A stretch of DNA of 64,000 nucleotides from Acetobacter sacchari (GTDB taxonomy: Bacteria > Pseudomonadota > Alphaproteobacteria > Acetobacterales > Acetobacteraceae), in the NCBI RefSeq assembly GCF_017377715.1, contig NZ_JAFVMF010000006.1, positions 186,001-250,000 on the forward strand, given 5' to 3'. This document shows, in pieces, positions 35,580 through 45,124 of this stretch. The notes under the pieces were generated by a model. That model ran no database searches. It was not told where the DNA came from and saw only the letters and a list, made by a program, of their open reading frames with translations. The translations under genes were made by a program, and so were the position numbers. Every line of letters starts with the position of its first letter. Position 1 is the stretch's first letter.

Positions 35580-36479
35580 TTATTCCTCAGCTCCTATGCA
35601 AACCTTCAGAGCATGTGCAGTGCGCTCAAGGTCACGGGGCGTTAGTGGCAGAACTGGACGCGGAGGTTGGGCGTCCGATAGCTCCAGAAGGTTGATGGCG
35701 GCATAAGCAACGCGCAGGCTGCCAAATTCCTGGAACAGTGCCCACATCGGCTGCAGCGTCTGCTGAAATAGGTTTACGGCAGGAGCATTTCCTTCATGTG
35801 CCGCCGCCACCATCGCCTTGGCCAGTTTTGGCAAGAAGCCGCCCAGGACACTGAACCAGCCATCGCATCCGGCGAGCAGGGCTTCCGCCGCAATCCAGTC
35901 TCCGCTGTACCCTATAGCAAGCTTTCCAACAGCGCTGGATCGTAGGGCGTCCAGCTCCTGTGCAACCGCGCCTTCTGCCGGAGCCGGCATTTTAACGGCG
36001 ACTATGGTGGGAAGGGCCGCCAACCGCTCAAGCAGTTCACGACTGAAGCTGAAATGGGTCGTGCCGGGGTTATTATAGATGCAAAGCGGTAAAGACGTGA
36101 CCTCGGCCACTGCTTTGTAATGCTGATAAGCTTCTTCCTGTGTCAGTGGTGTGTAGGACACAGGGGCCATCAGTAGTCCGTCGGCGCCCTCGGCTGCGGC
36201 ATCACGTGCCAGGTTCTGGGCCTCGTCGGTGCGCAGGGTTCCAATCCCTACAATCAGCGGTGTTTTGCCCCCAATCGATTTGACGGCTGCACGAACAGCC
36301 CGGCATCGCTCGTCACGGCTCAAATAGGCATAGGTTCCGGTGCTGCCTAACAGGCCGATGGAGTCCACGCCACTAGCTGACAGATACTTCGTCATACGCA
36401 TCACGCCAGCCGTATCCACCACGCCATGTTCATTTGCAGGGGTAATTGGAAAAGCCGAGAGGCCTTTAAAGAAAGACAT
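35580..36479 (-). CDS. DapA/dihydrodipicolinate synthase-family aldolase or lyase
   Basis: 299 aa, TIM-barrel class I aldolase family. LLGSTGTYAYLS replaces the usual GTTGE-type loop, IYNNPGT gives the conserved Tyr135, and IVAVKMP gives Lys163, the Schiff-base residue. The family includes true DapA, N-acetylneuraminate lyase, KDG aldolases and others; the altered substrate loop and the accessory setting argue against lysine biosynthesis. The gene is isolated, pointing away from the IS remnant on its 5' side. Confidence 0.85.
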   Translation of the reverse strand: MSFFKGLSAFPITPANEHGVVDTAGVMRMTKYLSASGVDSIGLLGSTGTYAYLSRDERCRAVRAAVKSIGGKTPLIVGIGTLRTDEAQNLARDAAAEGADGLLMAPVSYTPLTQEEAYQHYKAVAEVTSLPLCIYNNPGTTHFSFSRELLERLAALPTIVAVKMPAPAEGAVAQELDALRSSAVGKLAIGYSGDWIAAEALLAGCDGWFSVLGGFLPKLAKAMVAAAHEGNAPAVNLFQQTLQPMWALFQEFGSLRVAYAAINLLELSDAQPPRPVLPLTPRDLERTAHALKVCIGAEE

Positions 36480-36795
36480 TACTGGACCTCGTTGCCTGAT
36501 AGCGCATTCGCGCCTATCGATTTCTAGTTAACATTGGATGTTGCAGGCAGGCGGACGAATGCGCTGCTCATTCTCCACCAGACCAACCCGCACGCAGATT
36601 TCGCCATCTTGCGTCATATCCGACGCTCGCAGCAACCGCCGCTTTGGCGTGGGGCGAAGCTGATTGGAAAATTCCAGACTGTGCGGCCCTGGAGTGTCTG
36701 ATTTCTGGTTTGATAGACCTTCAGGTAGGAACCAGCCTCGGCGGGCCCAGTCTGGTGGCAACCGAAGTGCTGGAAGGCTGCAGCTGACGCCAGGC
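36480..36795. other. Non-coding stretch between DapA-family gene and IS remnant
   Basis: About 315 bp. One frame on the plus strand reads ALLILHQTNPHADFAIL but is not supported as a gene, and a 77-codon minus-strand ORF has no recognisable domain. It may be debris of a gene destroyed when the island formed. Confidence 0.35.
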
Positions 36796-36796
36796 T

Positions 36797-37633
36797 CAGG
36801 ACCTATTAATTTATTGAACTGAGAGAACTGTTGCGATTCACAGGCCTACAGGTGCAAATGAAGCTGCGAGTGACGTGTCTTTACTTTTTGAGTGCTAGAT
36901 GGAAGGGATCAGGCCGCTTTTCCTCTGGCGCATGGTGTGCCGCGCGTGGATGACCGTCGTGTTCTGGCGGAATCGTTTACGTGTTCCGCAACTGTCTTCA
37001 GTGGAAAGACGCTCCGAAAGCTTGCGTCCTGCACAAGACGTTATACAATCGCTTTATCCTGCGGAGCTGTCTGGGTGTTTTTGACAGTATCCTTGTTGCT
37101 CTGACAGAGCAGGCTGGCCGTTCGAAACGCCTAATGATCGATGCGACACATCTCAAGGCTCACCGGAGGTTGGCGTCCCCGCTCAAAATAGGCTTTTCCT
37201 CGCCATATCGGATGGACAAAAGCCGGCCTGAACTCAAAGCTGCATCCATGTGCGATGGTCAAGGTCGGCCTGTTCGTCTGCATCTGACAGCAGGTCGGGT
37301 CAGTGACTTCAAAGGCGCAGACGTGCTGCCGGCAGACCTCCCCGACGAGACAGAAGAAGTCATCGGGGACGGAGGCTATGACAGCAACCGGATCAGGTTA
37401 TTGCTTGCAGAACGCAATATCACGGCCTGTATTCCGCCGAAGAAGAACCGGAAATCAAAGCCGCCTTACGATTGGCATCTGTATAAAAAGCGTCACCCGA
37501 TCGAAAACATGTTCGCAAATCTGAAAGACTGGCGACGTGTTGCGACCAGATACGACCGCTGCGCTCATACATTCATGTCTGCAATCCACATGCAGAAAGT
37601 TTCATCTTCTGGAACAAAGAATGAGTCCTTAAC
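36797..37633 (+). mobile_element. Decayed IS5-family element
   Basis: It is bounded by imperfect inverted ends: the left end reads AGGACCTATT near 36798 and the right end, reverse-complemented, reads AAGGACTCATT (to about 37632). The interior is a transposase gene with frameshifts. Its right edge lies directly at the stop codon of the convergent LysR gene. Target duplication could not be defined. Confidence 0.7.
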
Positions 37634-37637
37634 CTAA
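36892..37637 (+). pseudogene. IS5-family transposase, frameshifted
   Basis: The N-terminal part FPLAHGVPRVDDRRV is read from 36892. The rest continues in another frame from about 36975 (FRNCLQWKDAPKACVLHKTLYNRF), with the DDE-domain pieces LMIDATHLKAHRR, VIGDGGYDSNRIR and KRHPIENMFANLKDWRRVATRYDRC. At the 3' end, after MSAI, the frame is lost again: the expected FIFW ending appears in another frame at about 37600. At least two frameshifts make it inactive. The catalytic acidic residues are still recognisable. Confidence 0.85.
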
Positions 37638-38539
37638 TTCCAACGACCTTTTTCTCCCGAGAAATATAGCTCAAGATACGATAAAAAAAGCTTTATCCTC
37701 ATACTCAAGTTGCGGTGCCCGTCGTAACAGGCATAGATGGGATCTTCTTCTTCGCACTGAAATTTCGGGAGAAGCCGAACTAATCGGCCCGATGCCAGAT
37801 CATCATGGATATGAAAAGCCGCCAAGCGGACAATTCCTGCGTCGGCACGGGCGAGCTCAAGCAACATCTGCCCTTGATTTGTGGTCACGTCGCTGTCAAT
37901 GCGCAGTCTGCGCGCCACATTATCGGATGCCTGCACCGCCCAGTGACTAACCGCCAAACTGGGCAGGAAATTGAGGCAACGATGGAATGCCAGATCAACA
38001 GGCTCCTGCGGCGTACCGTGCTGCGACAGGTAACCAGGCGACGCACAGATCACCCAGCGCGTTCTGGCAAATAGTTTAGCAACCAAAGAAGAATCGGGTA
38101 ACGGGCCAACATGGATGGCGACATCCATCCCGCCCTCCAGCAAATTGCCGGGTTCCATTCGCAGATGTATTTCGAGCTTAAGCGAAGGGTGTATTCTCCG
38201 AAAATCCGGGACCAAGGGGGCGAGTTGCGCCGTTGCGAAGGTCGGCATGGAGCGAATACGTAACGTATCACTTAACAAGGCGCCGGTATTGACGGCTGCA
38301 TCGGCCGACTCCACCGCCTCAATCGCTCGCAGCGCCGCCAAATGAAAATTCATCCCATCTGGTGTCAGTTCGATCGCGCGGCTCGAACGAATAAACAACC
38401 TTACTTTCAGACGATCCTCAAGGCGCGCGATGACCTTACTGATCGCCGAGGGGGTCAGCGACAGCGAGCGTGCCGCGTGGGAAAATCCGCCCTCGGCTAC
38501 CACTCGAGCGAATACTACCATCTCTCCATATCGATCCAC
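37634..38539 (-). CDS. LysR-type transcriptional regulator
   Basis: 301 aa from a GTG at 38539; an ATG at 38521 is in frame. The winged helix-turn-helix is clear: FARVVAEGGFSHAARSLSLTPSAISKVIARLEDRL. An effector domain of the substrate-binding type follows (RIRSMPTFATAQLAPLVPDFRRIHP, MDVAIHVGPLPDS). It is divergent from the monooxygenase/esterase pair, and LysR proteins commonly control the divergent operon in response to a pathway compound. Its stop codon touches the end of the IS remnant, so the last residues may have been altered by the insertion. Confidence 0.9.
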   Translation of the reverse strand: MDRYGEMVVFARVVAEGGFSHAARSLSLTPSAISKVIARLEDRLKVRLFIRSSRAIELTPDGMNFHLAALRAIEAVESADAAVNTGALLSDTLRIRSMPTFATAQLAPLVPDFRRIHPSLKLEIHLRMEPGNLLEGGMDVAIHVGPLPDSSLVAKLFARTRWVICASPGYLSQHGTPQEPVDLAFHRCLNFLPSLAVSHWAVQASDNVARRLRIDSDVTTNQGQMLLELARADAGIVRLAAFHIHDDLASGRLVRLLPKFQCEEEDPIYACYDGHRNLSMRIKLFLSYLELYFSGEKGRWN

Positions 38540-38675
38540 GGTCTGTGCCTTGCCGTCAACTAAGGAGTGAATTCAATTCTATTGAGACAAGGGGTGGGTC
38601 TGGCGTACCCGTTTGTCAACCCGAAAAACTTTTCGAGAATCAGACGTAGACGGGATATTAGAGGAGAAGGTTGCG
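38540..38675. promoter_or_regulatory. Divergent control region LysR / monooxygenase
   Basis: About 135 bp between divergent starts, the expected site of LysR binding and both promoters. GAGGAGAAGG lies 5 bp before the ATG at 38676. A T-N11-A type site could not be pinned down by eye. Confidence 0.45.
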
Positions 38676-40316
38676 ATGTTGATCGCTGATCCAGTCACAC
38701 GAGATGAAATATTTCATACCGACGAAATCGTCGACGCAATCATTATAGGGGCAGGCTTTTCCGGTCTTTATCAACTTTATCAACTTCGTGAAGAACTCGG
38801 CCTTAAAGCAATCGTTCTCGAAGCTGGTAAGGATGTCGGCGGAACGTGGTATTGGAACCGCTATCCCGGAGCACGTTGCGATTCTGAAAGTTACGCTTAC
38901 AGCTATTCCTTTGATCCTTCTCTGGAGCAGGAATGGTCTTGGTCAGAGCGTTATCCTGGCGCAGCAGAAATCCGTAGTTACCTGGAGCACGTCGCCGATC
39001 GTTTTGACTTGCGTCGAAATATTCATTTTGGCGCCAAGGTCGTTGGCGCGTCGTTCGACGACGCAACCAATCTCTGGACCGTCAGTACGTTAGACGGAGC
39101 AGATTTTAGGTGCCGCTTTCTAATCACGGCAGTCGGCTGTATCTCATCTGCCAACGTCCCGCACATCGCTGGCCTCGCCGACTTCAAGGGTGAATGGTAC
39201 CACACGGGTCACTGGCCGCATGAGGGCGTCGATTTCTCTGGCCTGCGCGTCGGATTGATCGGAACAGGCTCGACCGGCATTCAGGCCGCGCCTGAAATCG
39301 CCCGTGAGGCTGCTCATCTTACCGTTTTCCAGCGCACGGCCAACTACAGCATACCGGCTCATAATGCGCCCCTTGGAAAAGACGAGATCCGAGCCATCAA
39401 GGAGGATTACCCCGCGATCCGAAAGCACATGCGTTCCAACAGTAATGGCCACCCTTATCAAATGCCGCCTGAGGGGGCCCTTTCAGTTTCCTCCGAAGAG
39501 CGCGAGCGGCGCTACGAGGACGCCTGGGCCAAGGGCGGACTGGGCTTTCGCGCGGTGTTCAGCGATCTTCTCACCGACATTAAAGCCAACACCACAGCGT
39601 CGGACTTCATTCGTGGCAAGATCCGTTCGATCGTAAAAGATCCCGAGACCGCATCGCTGCTGACTCCTACGGATCACCCTTTTGCCTCGAAACGCCCTCC
39701 CATCGACACCAATTATTTTGAGACCTTCAACCGCTCCAATGTAACGCTAGTAGATGTCCGCGCGGCGCCAATTCAGTCGATCACGGCTACTGGCATTCGA
39801 ACCACCAACGCCGATTATGAACTCGACGCCATCGTCTTTGCCACCGGCTTCGACGCCATGACGGGGCCTTTACTGGCGCTCAACCTTATCGGAAGCGGTG
39901 GGCGGACGTTACGCGACGATTGGTCCACCGGACCGAGCACCCTGCTAGGCGTCCAGACGCCGGGCTATCCAAACCTGTTCACTGTCACTGGGCCTGGCAG
40001 CCCCTCCGTCCTTTGCAACATGCCAGTCGCGATCGAGCAACACACGCGATGGATCACGGCGTGTATCGCTTACATGGCCGATAAGGGATACAAACGCATC
40101 GAGGCAGATGTGGACGCTGCTCAAGCTTGGATGGCTCATGTTGATGCCGCCGCAAAGAACACTCTGCTACCCATGGCCAATCACTCTTGGTATTTGGGGG
40201 CCAATATTCCAGGAAAACCACGTGTTTTCATGCCTTATGCTGGCGGTCTGTCCAATTTTGCATCGAAATCGGATGACATCGCCAGGGCTGGCTATCAGGG
40301 TTTTCGGATGAGCTGA
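38676..40316 (+). CDS. Baeyer-Villiger flavin monooxygenase
   Basis: 546 aa from the ATG at 38676, chosen for its strong GGAGAAGG site; a TTG at 38613 would give 567 aa. FAD motif GAGFSG (25-30), the Baeyer-Villiger fingerprint FKGEWYHTGHWP (170-181) and the NADPH motif GTGSTG are intact. It is also of normal length for cyclohexanone-monooxygenase-type enzymes, which turn ketones into esters or lactones with O2 and NADPH. The esterase directly downstream would hydrolyse the product, so a two-step ketone catabolic pathway is inferred. The substrate is unknown. Confidence 0.92.
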   Translation: MLIADPVTRDEIFHTDEIVDAIIIGAGFSGLYQLYQLREELGLKAIVLEAGKDVGGTWYWNRYPGARCDSESYAYSYSFDPSLEQEWSWSERYPGAAEIRSYLEHVADRFDLRRNIHFGAKVVGASFDDATNLWTVSTLDGADFRCRFLITAVGCISSANVPHIAGLADFKGEWYHTGHWPHEGVDFSGLRVGLIGTGSTGIQAAPEIAREAAHLTVFQRTANYSIPAHNAPLGKDEIRAIKEDYPAIRKHMRSNSNGHPYQMPPEGALSVSSEERERRYEDAWAKGGLGFRAVFSDLLTDIKANTTASDFIRGKIRSIVKDPETASLLTPTDHPFASKRPPIDTNYFETFNRSNVTLVDVRAAPIQSITATGIRTTNADYELDAIVFATGFDAMTGPLLALNLIGSGGRTLRDDWSTGPSTLLGVQTPGYPNLFTVTGPGSPSVLCNMPVAIEQHTRWITACIAYMADKGYKRIEADVDAAQAWMAHVDAAAKNTLLPMANHSWYLGANIPGKPRVFMPYAGGLSNFASKSDDIARAGYQGFRMS

Positions 40317-40317
40317 G

Positions 40318-41262
40318 ATGACCAGAGCCCTCAATCCTGAGATACTATCCGCAGCGGCGCGATCTACCGCCGCTCCATTTGGTTCGCTGCCCCCTAGTGA
40401 GACACGCGCAAATTATATTGAAGCTCGGAAGCTCCAGGAACTTGAGTTCCTGCCCGTCGCAAGTATCGAAGATATTGCGATTAAAGGAGATGGCGCTCCT
40501 TTGAAGCTGCGTCTCTATCGCGACACTTTTAGCGATGATCAACAGCCCTGCCTGCTCTTTCTTCATGGCGGGGGATGGATGGTGGGTAATCTTGATACGC
40601 ATGAGGGTCTATGCCGGAAACTGGCCAAAAAAACTCGCATGCATGTTTTGGCGGTCGATTATCGTTTGGCTCCGGAGCACCCTTTTCCCGCCGGGCTGGA
40701 AGACGCGGCAAGAGCCTTGAGTTGGCTCGTCCGATTTGGTCCTGATCGTGGAATCGATATCTCACGCCTGGCCATCTGCGGAGACAGTGCCGGCGGTAAT
40801 TTCGCTGCTGTCCTCGCGATCATGGCCAGCCGAGGTGAGGTCCCTAAGCTGACCGGACAGATACTGCTTTACCCTGTCACCGATCTCAGGATGGCAAGCG
40901 AAAGTTATCGCCTCTGCGACTCTTCGCTTCCTCTCACGCCGACGGCTATGCGTTTTTTTATCGATCACTACCTACCACGGGGCGTTGATCGCGAAGATTG
41001 GCGCGCTTCGCCACTGCTGGCCGCTTCGCTGGCTAGAACACCGCCAGCCATAGTGCTGACCTGTGGGCACGATCCCCTCCGGGATGAAGGGGATGCTTAC
41101 GCCCGGCGGCTGGAACAGGAGGGTGTTGCGGTCACCCACCTCCATCTGAGCGACCAGGTTCATGGTTTTCTCAATTTCGGAAGAGCAGTTGGAGCAGTTG
41201 AGGGTGTCGTCGATTTCCTAGCCTCGTGGCTCAATGATCTCTGGCGCACAGACATCAAGTGA
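40318..41262 (+). CDS. HSL-family alpha/beta hydrolase (esterase)
   Basis: 314 aa. Oxyanion motif HGGGW (83-87), nucleophile elbow GDSAGG with Ser157, the acid in TCGHDPLRDEG, and the late His in QVHGFLNFG make a full hormone-sensitive-lipase-type triad. YRLAPEHPFPAGLED is also characteristic. The start is 1 bp after the monooxygenase stop, so the pair is translationally linked. A role in hydrolysing esters or lactones formed by the monooxygenase follows from context. Confidence 0.9.
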   Translation: MTRALNPEILSAAARSTAAPFGSLPPSETRANYIEARKLQELEFLPVASIEDIAIKGDGAPLKLRLYRDTFSDDQQPCLLFLHGGGWMVGNLDTHEGLCRKLAKKTRMHVLAVDYRLAPEHPFPAGLEDAARALSWLVRFGPDRGIDISRLAICGDSAGGNFAAVLAIMASRGEVPKLTGQILLYPVTDLRMASESYRLCDSSLPLTPTAMRFFIDHYLPRGVDREDWRASPLLAASLARTPPAIVLTCGHDPLRDEGDAYARRLEQEGVAVTHLHLSDQVHGFLNFGRAVGAVEGVVDFLASWLNDLWRTDIK

Positions 41263-41288
41263 GATGCGCCTGTTTTGATAAGCGCTGC

Positions 41289-41962
41289 GGCTCTGTTGCG
41301 CAAACAGGTTGTGATTCACGGAGTGAATGCGTTCTGGTGACGAGCGTGCATGAGCAAACGACCTCCACCCCGCTATGGAGCGAGGAGCCGGGGTTCCTAA
41401 TAATGCTATGCTGAAGAAGCTAGGACCTCTGACGGTTTGGTTCGATCCGTCGATGTGTCGGGAAGGTCTGCCGTCCGATCGGCGAGGGCGGTGACAAAGT
41501 TACAACGAAGCCGCGATCCAGACCTGTCTGACGCTGAGGGCTCTTTTTGGCGTGACCTTGAGCCAGACGACCGGCTTTGCCGAAAGCTTGCTCCGTGTGG
41601 CGGGGCTGGCTTGGAGCGTTCCAGATTTCAGCACCCCGAGCCGCCGGCAGAAAACCCTGACGGTCGATATTGCGTATCGCGGCTCGAACAGACCTTTGCG
41701 CCTTCTGATTGACGGCACGGGGATCAGGGAGGCTGATGGCGCCCCCGAGCGAGGAGGTTTGAAACGCCGCATCTGGCGTAAACTCCATATCGGGACCGAC
41801 GAGGGATCACTGGAAATCAGGACCACCGATATCACGGACGACGACGTCGGAGACTCTCTCATCCTGCCGGCGTTTCTGATCCAAAACTTCGAAGACGAGG
41901 AGATCACGAACGTTGCGGCCGTCGGCGCTTATAATGCGGGCAATGTCATGAAACAGTCGTAG
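41289..41962 (+). mobile_element. 5' remnant of a second IS5-family element
   Basis: The left end GGCTCTGTTGCGCAAA (41289-41304) is a typical IS5-family terminus. It is followed by the remains of a transposase gene. No matching right end was found downstream, so the 3' part has been lost. Confidence 0.75.
41349..41962 (+). pseudogene. IS5-family transposase fragment, frameshifted and truncated
   Basis: The start MSKRPPPRYGAR is followed by stops. LTVWFDPSM appears in another frame near 41430. From 41552 the frame reads LSQTTGFAESLLRVAGLAW, PDFSTPSRRQKTL and LRLLIDGTGI (the first DDE Asp), then KRRIWRKLHIGTDE, and ends at GAYNAGNVMKQS, where the family normally continues for another 100 residues. 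It is from a different IS subgroup than the element at 36.8 kb. Confidence 0.8.
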
Positions 41963-42583
41963 AATGCGGGGCGTAAGCGGTTAGCTGTGGTGTCGCGCGT
42001 CTGATGGGCAGGATTTAGCGGCAGTCGCGATTGGAAGTATGGGCGGTAGCATCATTCATGCGCCAGGTAATGTATTCAGCATGAGCCAATCTGCTTCTCC
42101 CTTCATGCAGTTCAACGTCAGGCGATACGAGAAGGAGCGAGTTTTTTATTCTCTGGGACAGATACTTGCAAAGCAAATACCAAACAATTCCACGCAGAGT
42201 AAGCGCCAACTGAAATCGAGATAACACATGTCCACTTAACGGAAGGTTCGTCAAATATCCGTATGTCTGGAGTGACGGACGAAACCAGCTACTCTTGCGA
42301 ACAACGTGCTGGCTTGATTACCCATGCGCCGTCAGCATCGACGGCACGTCACATCCATAAACCCGCTCTCGTAACATGGGCGGACCAAGTGAGCCGCCCG
42401 CAAACTGTCTCACCTCTGACACACTTTGGCCAAGGCAATACAAGTTGCCGTGATCACGTGAGTTAATCGCTGGCCGGAATTATATCGGGTGTGGCGAGAC
42501 ACTTCTCAGCTTTGGCGGCGCTCGTCAGGTGGAGCCAACCCACCGGCGCCGTCGCCATGGAAGAGCTGGGAAAGACGTGAAAC
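41963..42583. other. 620-bp gap before gcd
   Basis: No convincing gene. Short ORFs show neither domains nor good ribosome-binding sites. It must hold the gcd promoter and the island junction. TGGGAAAGA about 10 bp before 42584 is a moderate ribosome-binding site. Confidence 0.4.
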
Positions 42584-45040
42584 ATGCAGACAAGCATCTC
42601 AAGAATGTTGTCTATAATAACAACGATTCTTGTCGGAGCCATCGGGCTCTTTCTATTCTTTGGCGGAGCGCAACTCCTGCTTCTTGGCGGATCGTGGTTT
42701 TATATCGCGGCCGGCGGTGTTTTTCTGGCGGTGGCGGCCACCGGCCTCAAAACGCCTCGCCTCGCACTGCGCATCTATGCGGGGTTGCTACTGTTCGCGA
42801 CGCTTTGGTCACTTTTGGAGGTCGGCTTCGACATCTGGGGACTGGAAGTCCGTCTTCTAACGTTGATCGCCGTGGGCGCATGGCTGCTACTCCCCTGGGT
42901 CTGGAGGCTTTCCAACAGCTGGCTCTCCGACAAGCGTGAAGTTCTGGGGGCGATGGGGGTCAGCGTGGCCGCTCTAGTCGTCAGTTGCTTCACGTCCTAT
43001 TCGATCAACGGCTCCGTCCCGTCGGATCGCATGGCCCCGCAGGGGCAGCCGGACACCGGTTCGCCGGAGATGTCTGCCGCCGACTGGCAGGCGTACGGCC
43101 GCACTGTTGGCGGCGATCGGTATTCGCCACTGGATCAGATCACGACGAAGAACGTGTCGCACCTGAAGCGCGCGTGGATCACCCGGACGGGCGACACGCA
43201 GCAGATGGGGGAGGGAACGGTCGCCGGTCCGGATCAGGGGCATGAGTTCAATCTTGAACTGACCCCGATCAAAGTCGACAACACGCTGTATATGTGCACG
43301 CCCCATAGCCAAGTGATCGCTATGGACGCCGCCACGGGCAAGATCAAATGGAAGTTCGACCCGCATCCGGCGGAAGCCGATTTGGCGAAGAACGTCTACC
43401 TCGCTTGCCGTGGCGTTTCATATTACCGGATTCCGGACGAGATCCAGACCGGTTGCCGCGCGCGTATCTACTCGCCGGTTGCGGACGTGCGAATGGTCGC
43501 GCTGGATGCGGAAACGGGCAAACCCTGTGACGATTTCGGCGATCACGGCTTCATCTCCCTGCGTCAATATCTCGGCCATGTGCCGCATGGTTTCCACTTC
43601 GTGACGTCGCCGCCGCTTGTGGCCAAAAATCGCGTCATCACGGGCGGCTGGGTTTTCGACAATCAGGCGAATTTCGAACCGTCCGGCGCAGTGCGCGCGT
43701 TTGACGCGACGACGGGCGAGATCGCGTGGGTGTGGGACGCCGGGCACAATCCGGAGACGTTTAAGCCCGGTCCAGATGACGTTCTGACGCGCGACACCCC
43801 GAACGGGTGGGGCGTCTATACGGCTGACACGAATCTCGGCCTCGTTTACGTTCCCACCGGCAACGCTCCGCCGGACAACTGGGGCGGTTCACGGCGCCCG
43901 TTCGATGATGCGACGTCTTCCGCCACTATTGCGCTTGATATCGAGACTGGTGAGCGGCGTTGGACCTATCAGACCGTGCATCACGACCTTTGGGATATGG
44001 ATATTCCGTCCGGGCCGTCGATGGTCGATCTGCCGGACTCCAGCGGCCAGATGGTCCCTGCGCTGGTTCAGAGCACCAAGCGAGGCGAGTTCTTCGTCCT
44101 TGACCGTCGCACGGGCGTGCCAGTGCCGGGCTACCCTGTAGAAGAGCGTGCGGTGCCGACTGCGGGCGTGGCCCCGGACGACCGCATTTCTCCGACGCAG
44201 CCTTTCCCGGCGGCCATGCCGTCGCTGACGCCGCCGGATCTTAAAGAAACGGATATGTGGGGTGCCACGCTGCTCGACCAGATGGTGTGCCGCATCCAGT
44301 TCCGGCAGTCGGCCTATGACGGGCAGTTCACGCCGCCACATGTCGGCAAGACAACGATCGTCTACCCGGCGTTCTACGGTATCGTAGATTGGCAGGGGAT
44401 CACGATTGATCCGCAGCGCAAGATCATGCTGGCGAATGCGAGCTATCTGCCGTTCCGCATCAAACTCGATCATCGACGGACTCTCGAAGATCCCGGCGTT
44501 CTGCCGAAGTGGAACGGCAATGGCGAAGAGCCTGCGGCCAAGGGCGACGCGCTTTCAGTCTCCCCGGATTACGGCACGCCCTATATCGCCTACACCAATC
44601 CTTGGCTGAATCCGCTACAGATTCCTTGCAAGGGACCTGTCTGGGGCACGCTCACGGCGATCGACCTGGTCACCAAAAAGATCGTGTGGCAGCACCCGGT
44701 TGGAACGACGCGCGATACGGGCCCCTTCCGCACGCACACCAACCTGCCGTTACCGACCGGGATGTATAACATCGGCGGCAACATCGTCACCAAAGGCGGC
44801 GTAGTCTTCATGGGCGCCACGGCCGACGATTATCTACGCGCGTTCGACCTGAAGACTGGGGAGGTTATCTGGAGTGACCGTCTGCCTGCGGGCGGACAGG
44901 CGACGCCGATGTCCTACGAAGTCAACGGCAAGCAGTACGTCCTGATTGCTGCTGGCGGTCACGGCGGTCTGGCCACGAGAAGCGGTGATTACATCATCGC
45001 CTATGCTCTGGACGGTCAGCAGGGCGCTGAGGCGCACTGA
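42584..45040 (+). CDS. gcd: Membrane-bound PQQ-dependent glucose dehydrogenase
   Basis: 818 aa. Five hydrophobic segments (residues about 10-145) anchor it in the inner membrane. The rest is the periplasmic eight-bladed PQQ propeller (YKxxP-type start ADWQAYGRTVGGDRYSPLDQI; VYVPTGNAPPDNWGG; TVHHDLWDMD with the catalytic Asp; STKRGEFFVLDRRTG with the PQQ-contact Lys; ending GGQATPMSYEVNGKQY). It oxidises glucose to gluconolactone and passes electrons to ubiquinone. The quinate dehydrogenase branch is closely related and cannot be fully excluded. The next gene follows after a strong hairpin. Confidence 0.9.
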   Translation: MQTSISRMLSIITTILVGAIGLFLFFGGAQLLLLGGSWFYIAAGGVFLAVAATGLKTPRLALRIYAGLLLFATLWSLLEVGFDIWGLEVRLLTLIAVGAWLLLPWVWRLSNSWLSDKREVLGAMGVSVAALVVSCFTSYSINGSVPSDRMAPQGQPDTGSPEMSAADWQAYGRTVGGDRYSPLDQITTKNVSHLKRAWITRTGDTQQMGEGTVAGPDQGHEFNLELTPIKVDNTLYMCTPHSQVIAMDAATGKIKWKFDPHPAEADLAKNVYLACRGVSYYRIPDEIQTGCRARIYSPVADVRMVALDAETGKPCDDFGDHGFISLRQYLGHVPHGFHFVTSPPLVAKNRVITGGWVFDNQANFEPSGAVRAFDATTGEIAWVWDAGHNPETFKPGPDDVLTRDTPNGWGVYTADTNLGLVYVPTGNAPPDNWGGSRRPFDDATSSATIALDIETGERRWTYQTVHHDLWDMDIPSGPSMVDLPDSSGQMVPALVQSTKRGEFFVLDRRTGVPVPGYPVEERAVPTAGVAPDDRISPTQPFPAAMPSLTPPDLKETDMWGATLLDQMVCRIQFRQSAYDGQFTPPHVGKTTIVYPAFYGIVDWQGITIDPQRKIMLANASYLPFRIKLDHRRTLEDPGVLPKWNGNGEEPAAKGDALSVSPDYGTPYIAYTNPWLNPLQIPCKGPVWGTLTAIDLVTKKIVWQHPVGTTRDTGPFRTHTNLPLPTGMYNIGGNIVTKGGVVFMGATADDYLRAFDLKTGEVIWSDRLPAGGQATPMSYEVNGKQYVLIAAGGHGGLATRSGDYIIAYALDGQQGAEAH

Positions 45041-45070
45041 TCGGCAACGATCACAGTCTTCGACTTCAAC

Positions 45071-45100
45071 GGAGCGTCCGCAGGGTTAAGCGGACGCTCC
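45071..45100 (+). terminator. Perfect 11-bp hairpin between gcd and the next gene
   Basis: GGAGCGTCCGC, 8-nt loop, GCGGACGCTCC, located 30 bp after the gcd stop and 25 bp before the next start. No T-run follows. It could attenuate read-through or protect the gcd mRNA 3' end. Confidence 0.55.
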
Positions 45101-45124
45101 CCCTGATCTGACGGAAATAACATC

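Noticed and set aside
36528-36761. 77-codon minus-strand ORF
   Set aside because: No recognisable domain, poor start, next to an IS remnant; compatible with chance.
42263-42466. 67-codon ORF in the gap before gcd
   Set aside because: Composition and lack of ribosome-binding site suggest chance.
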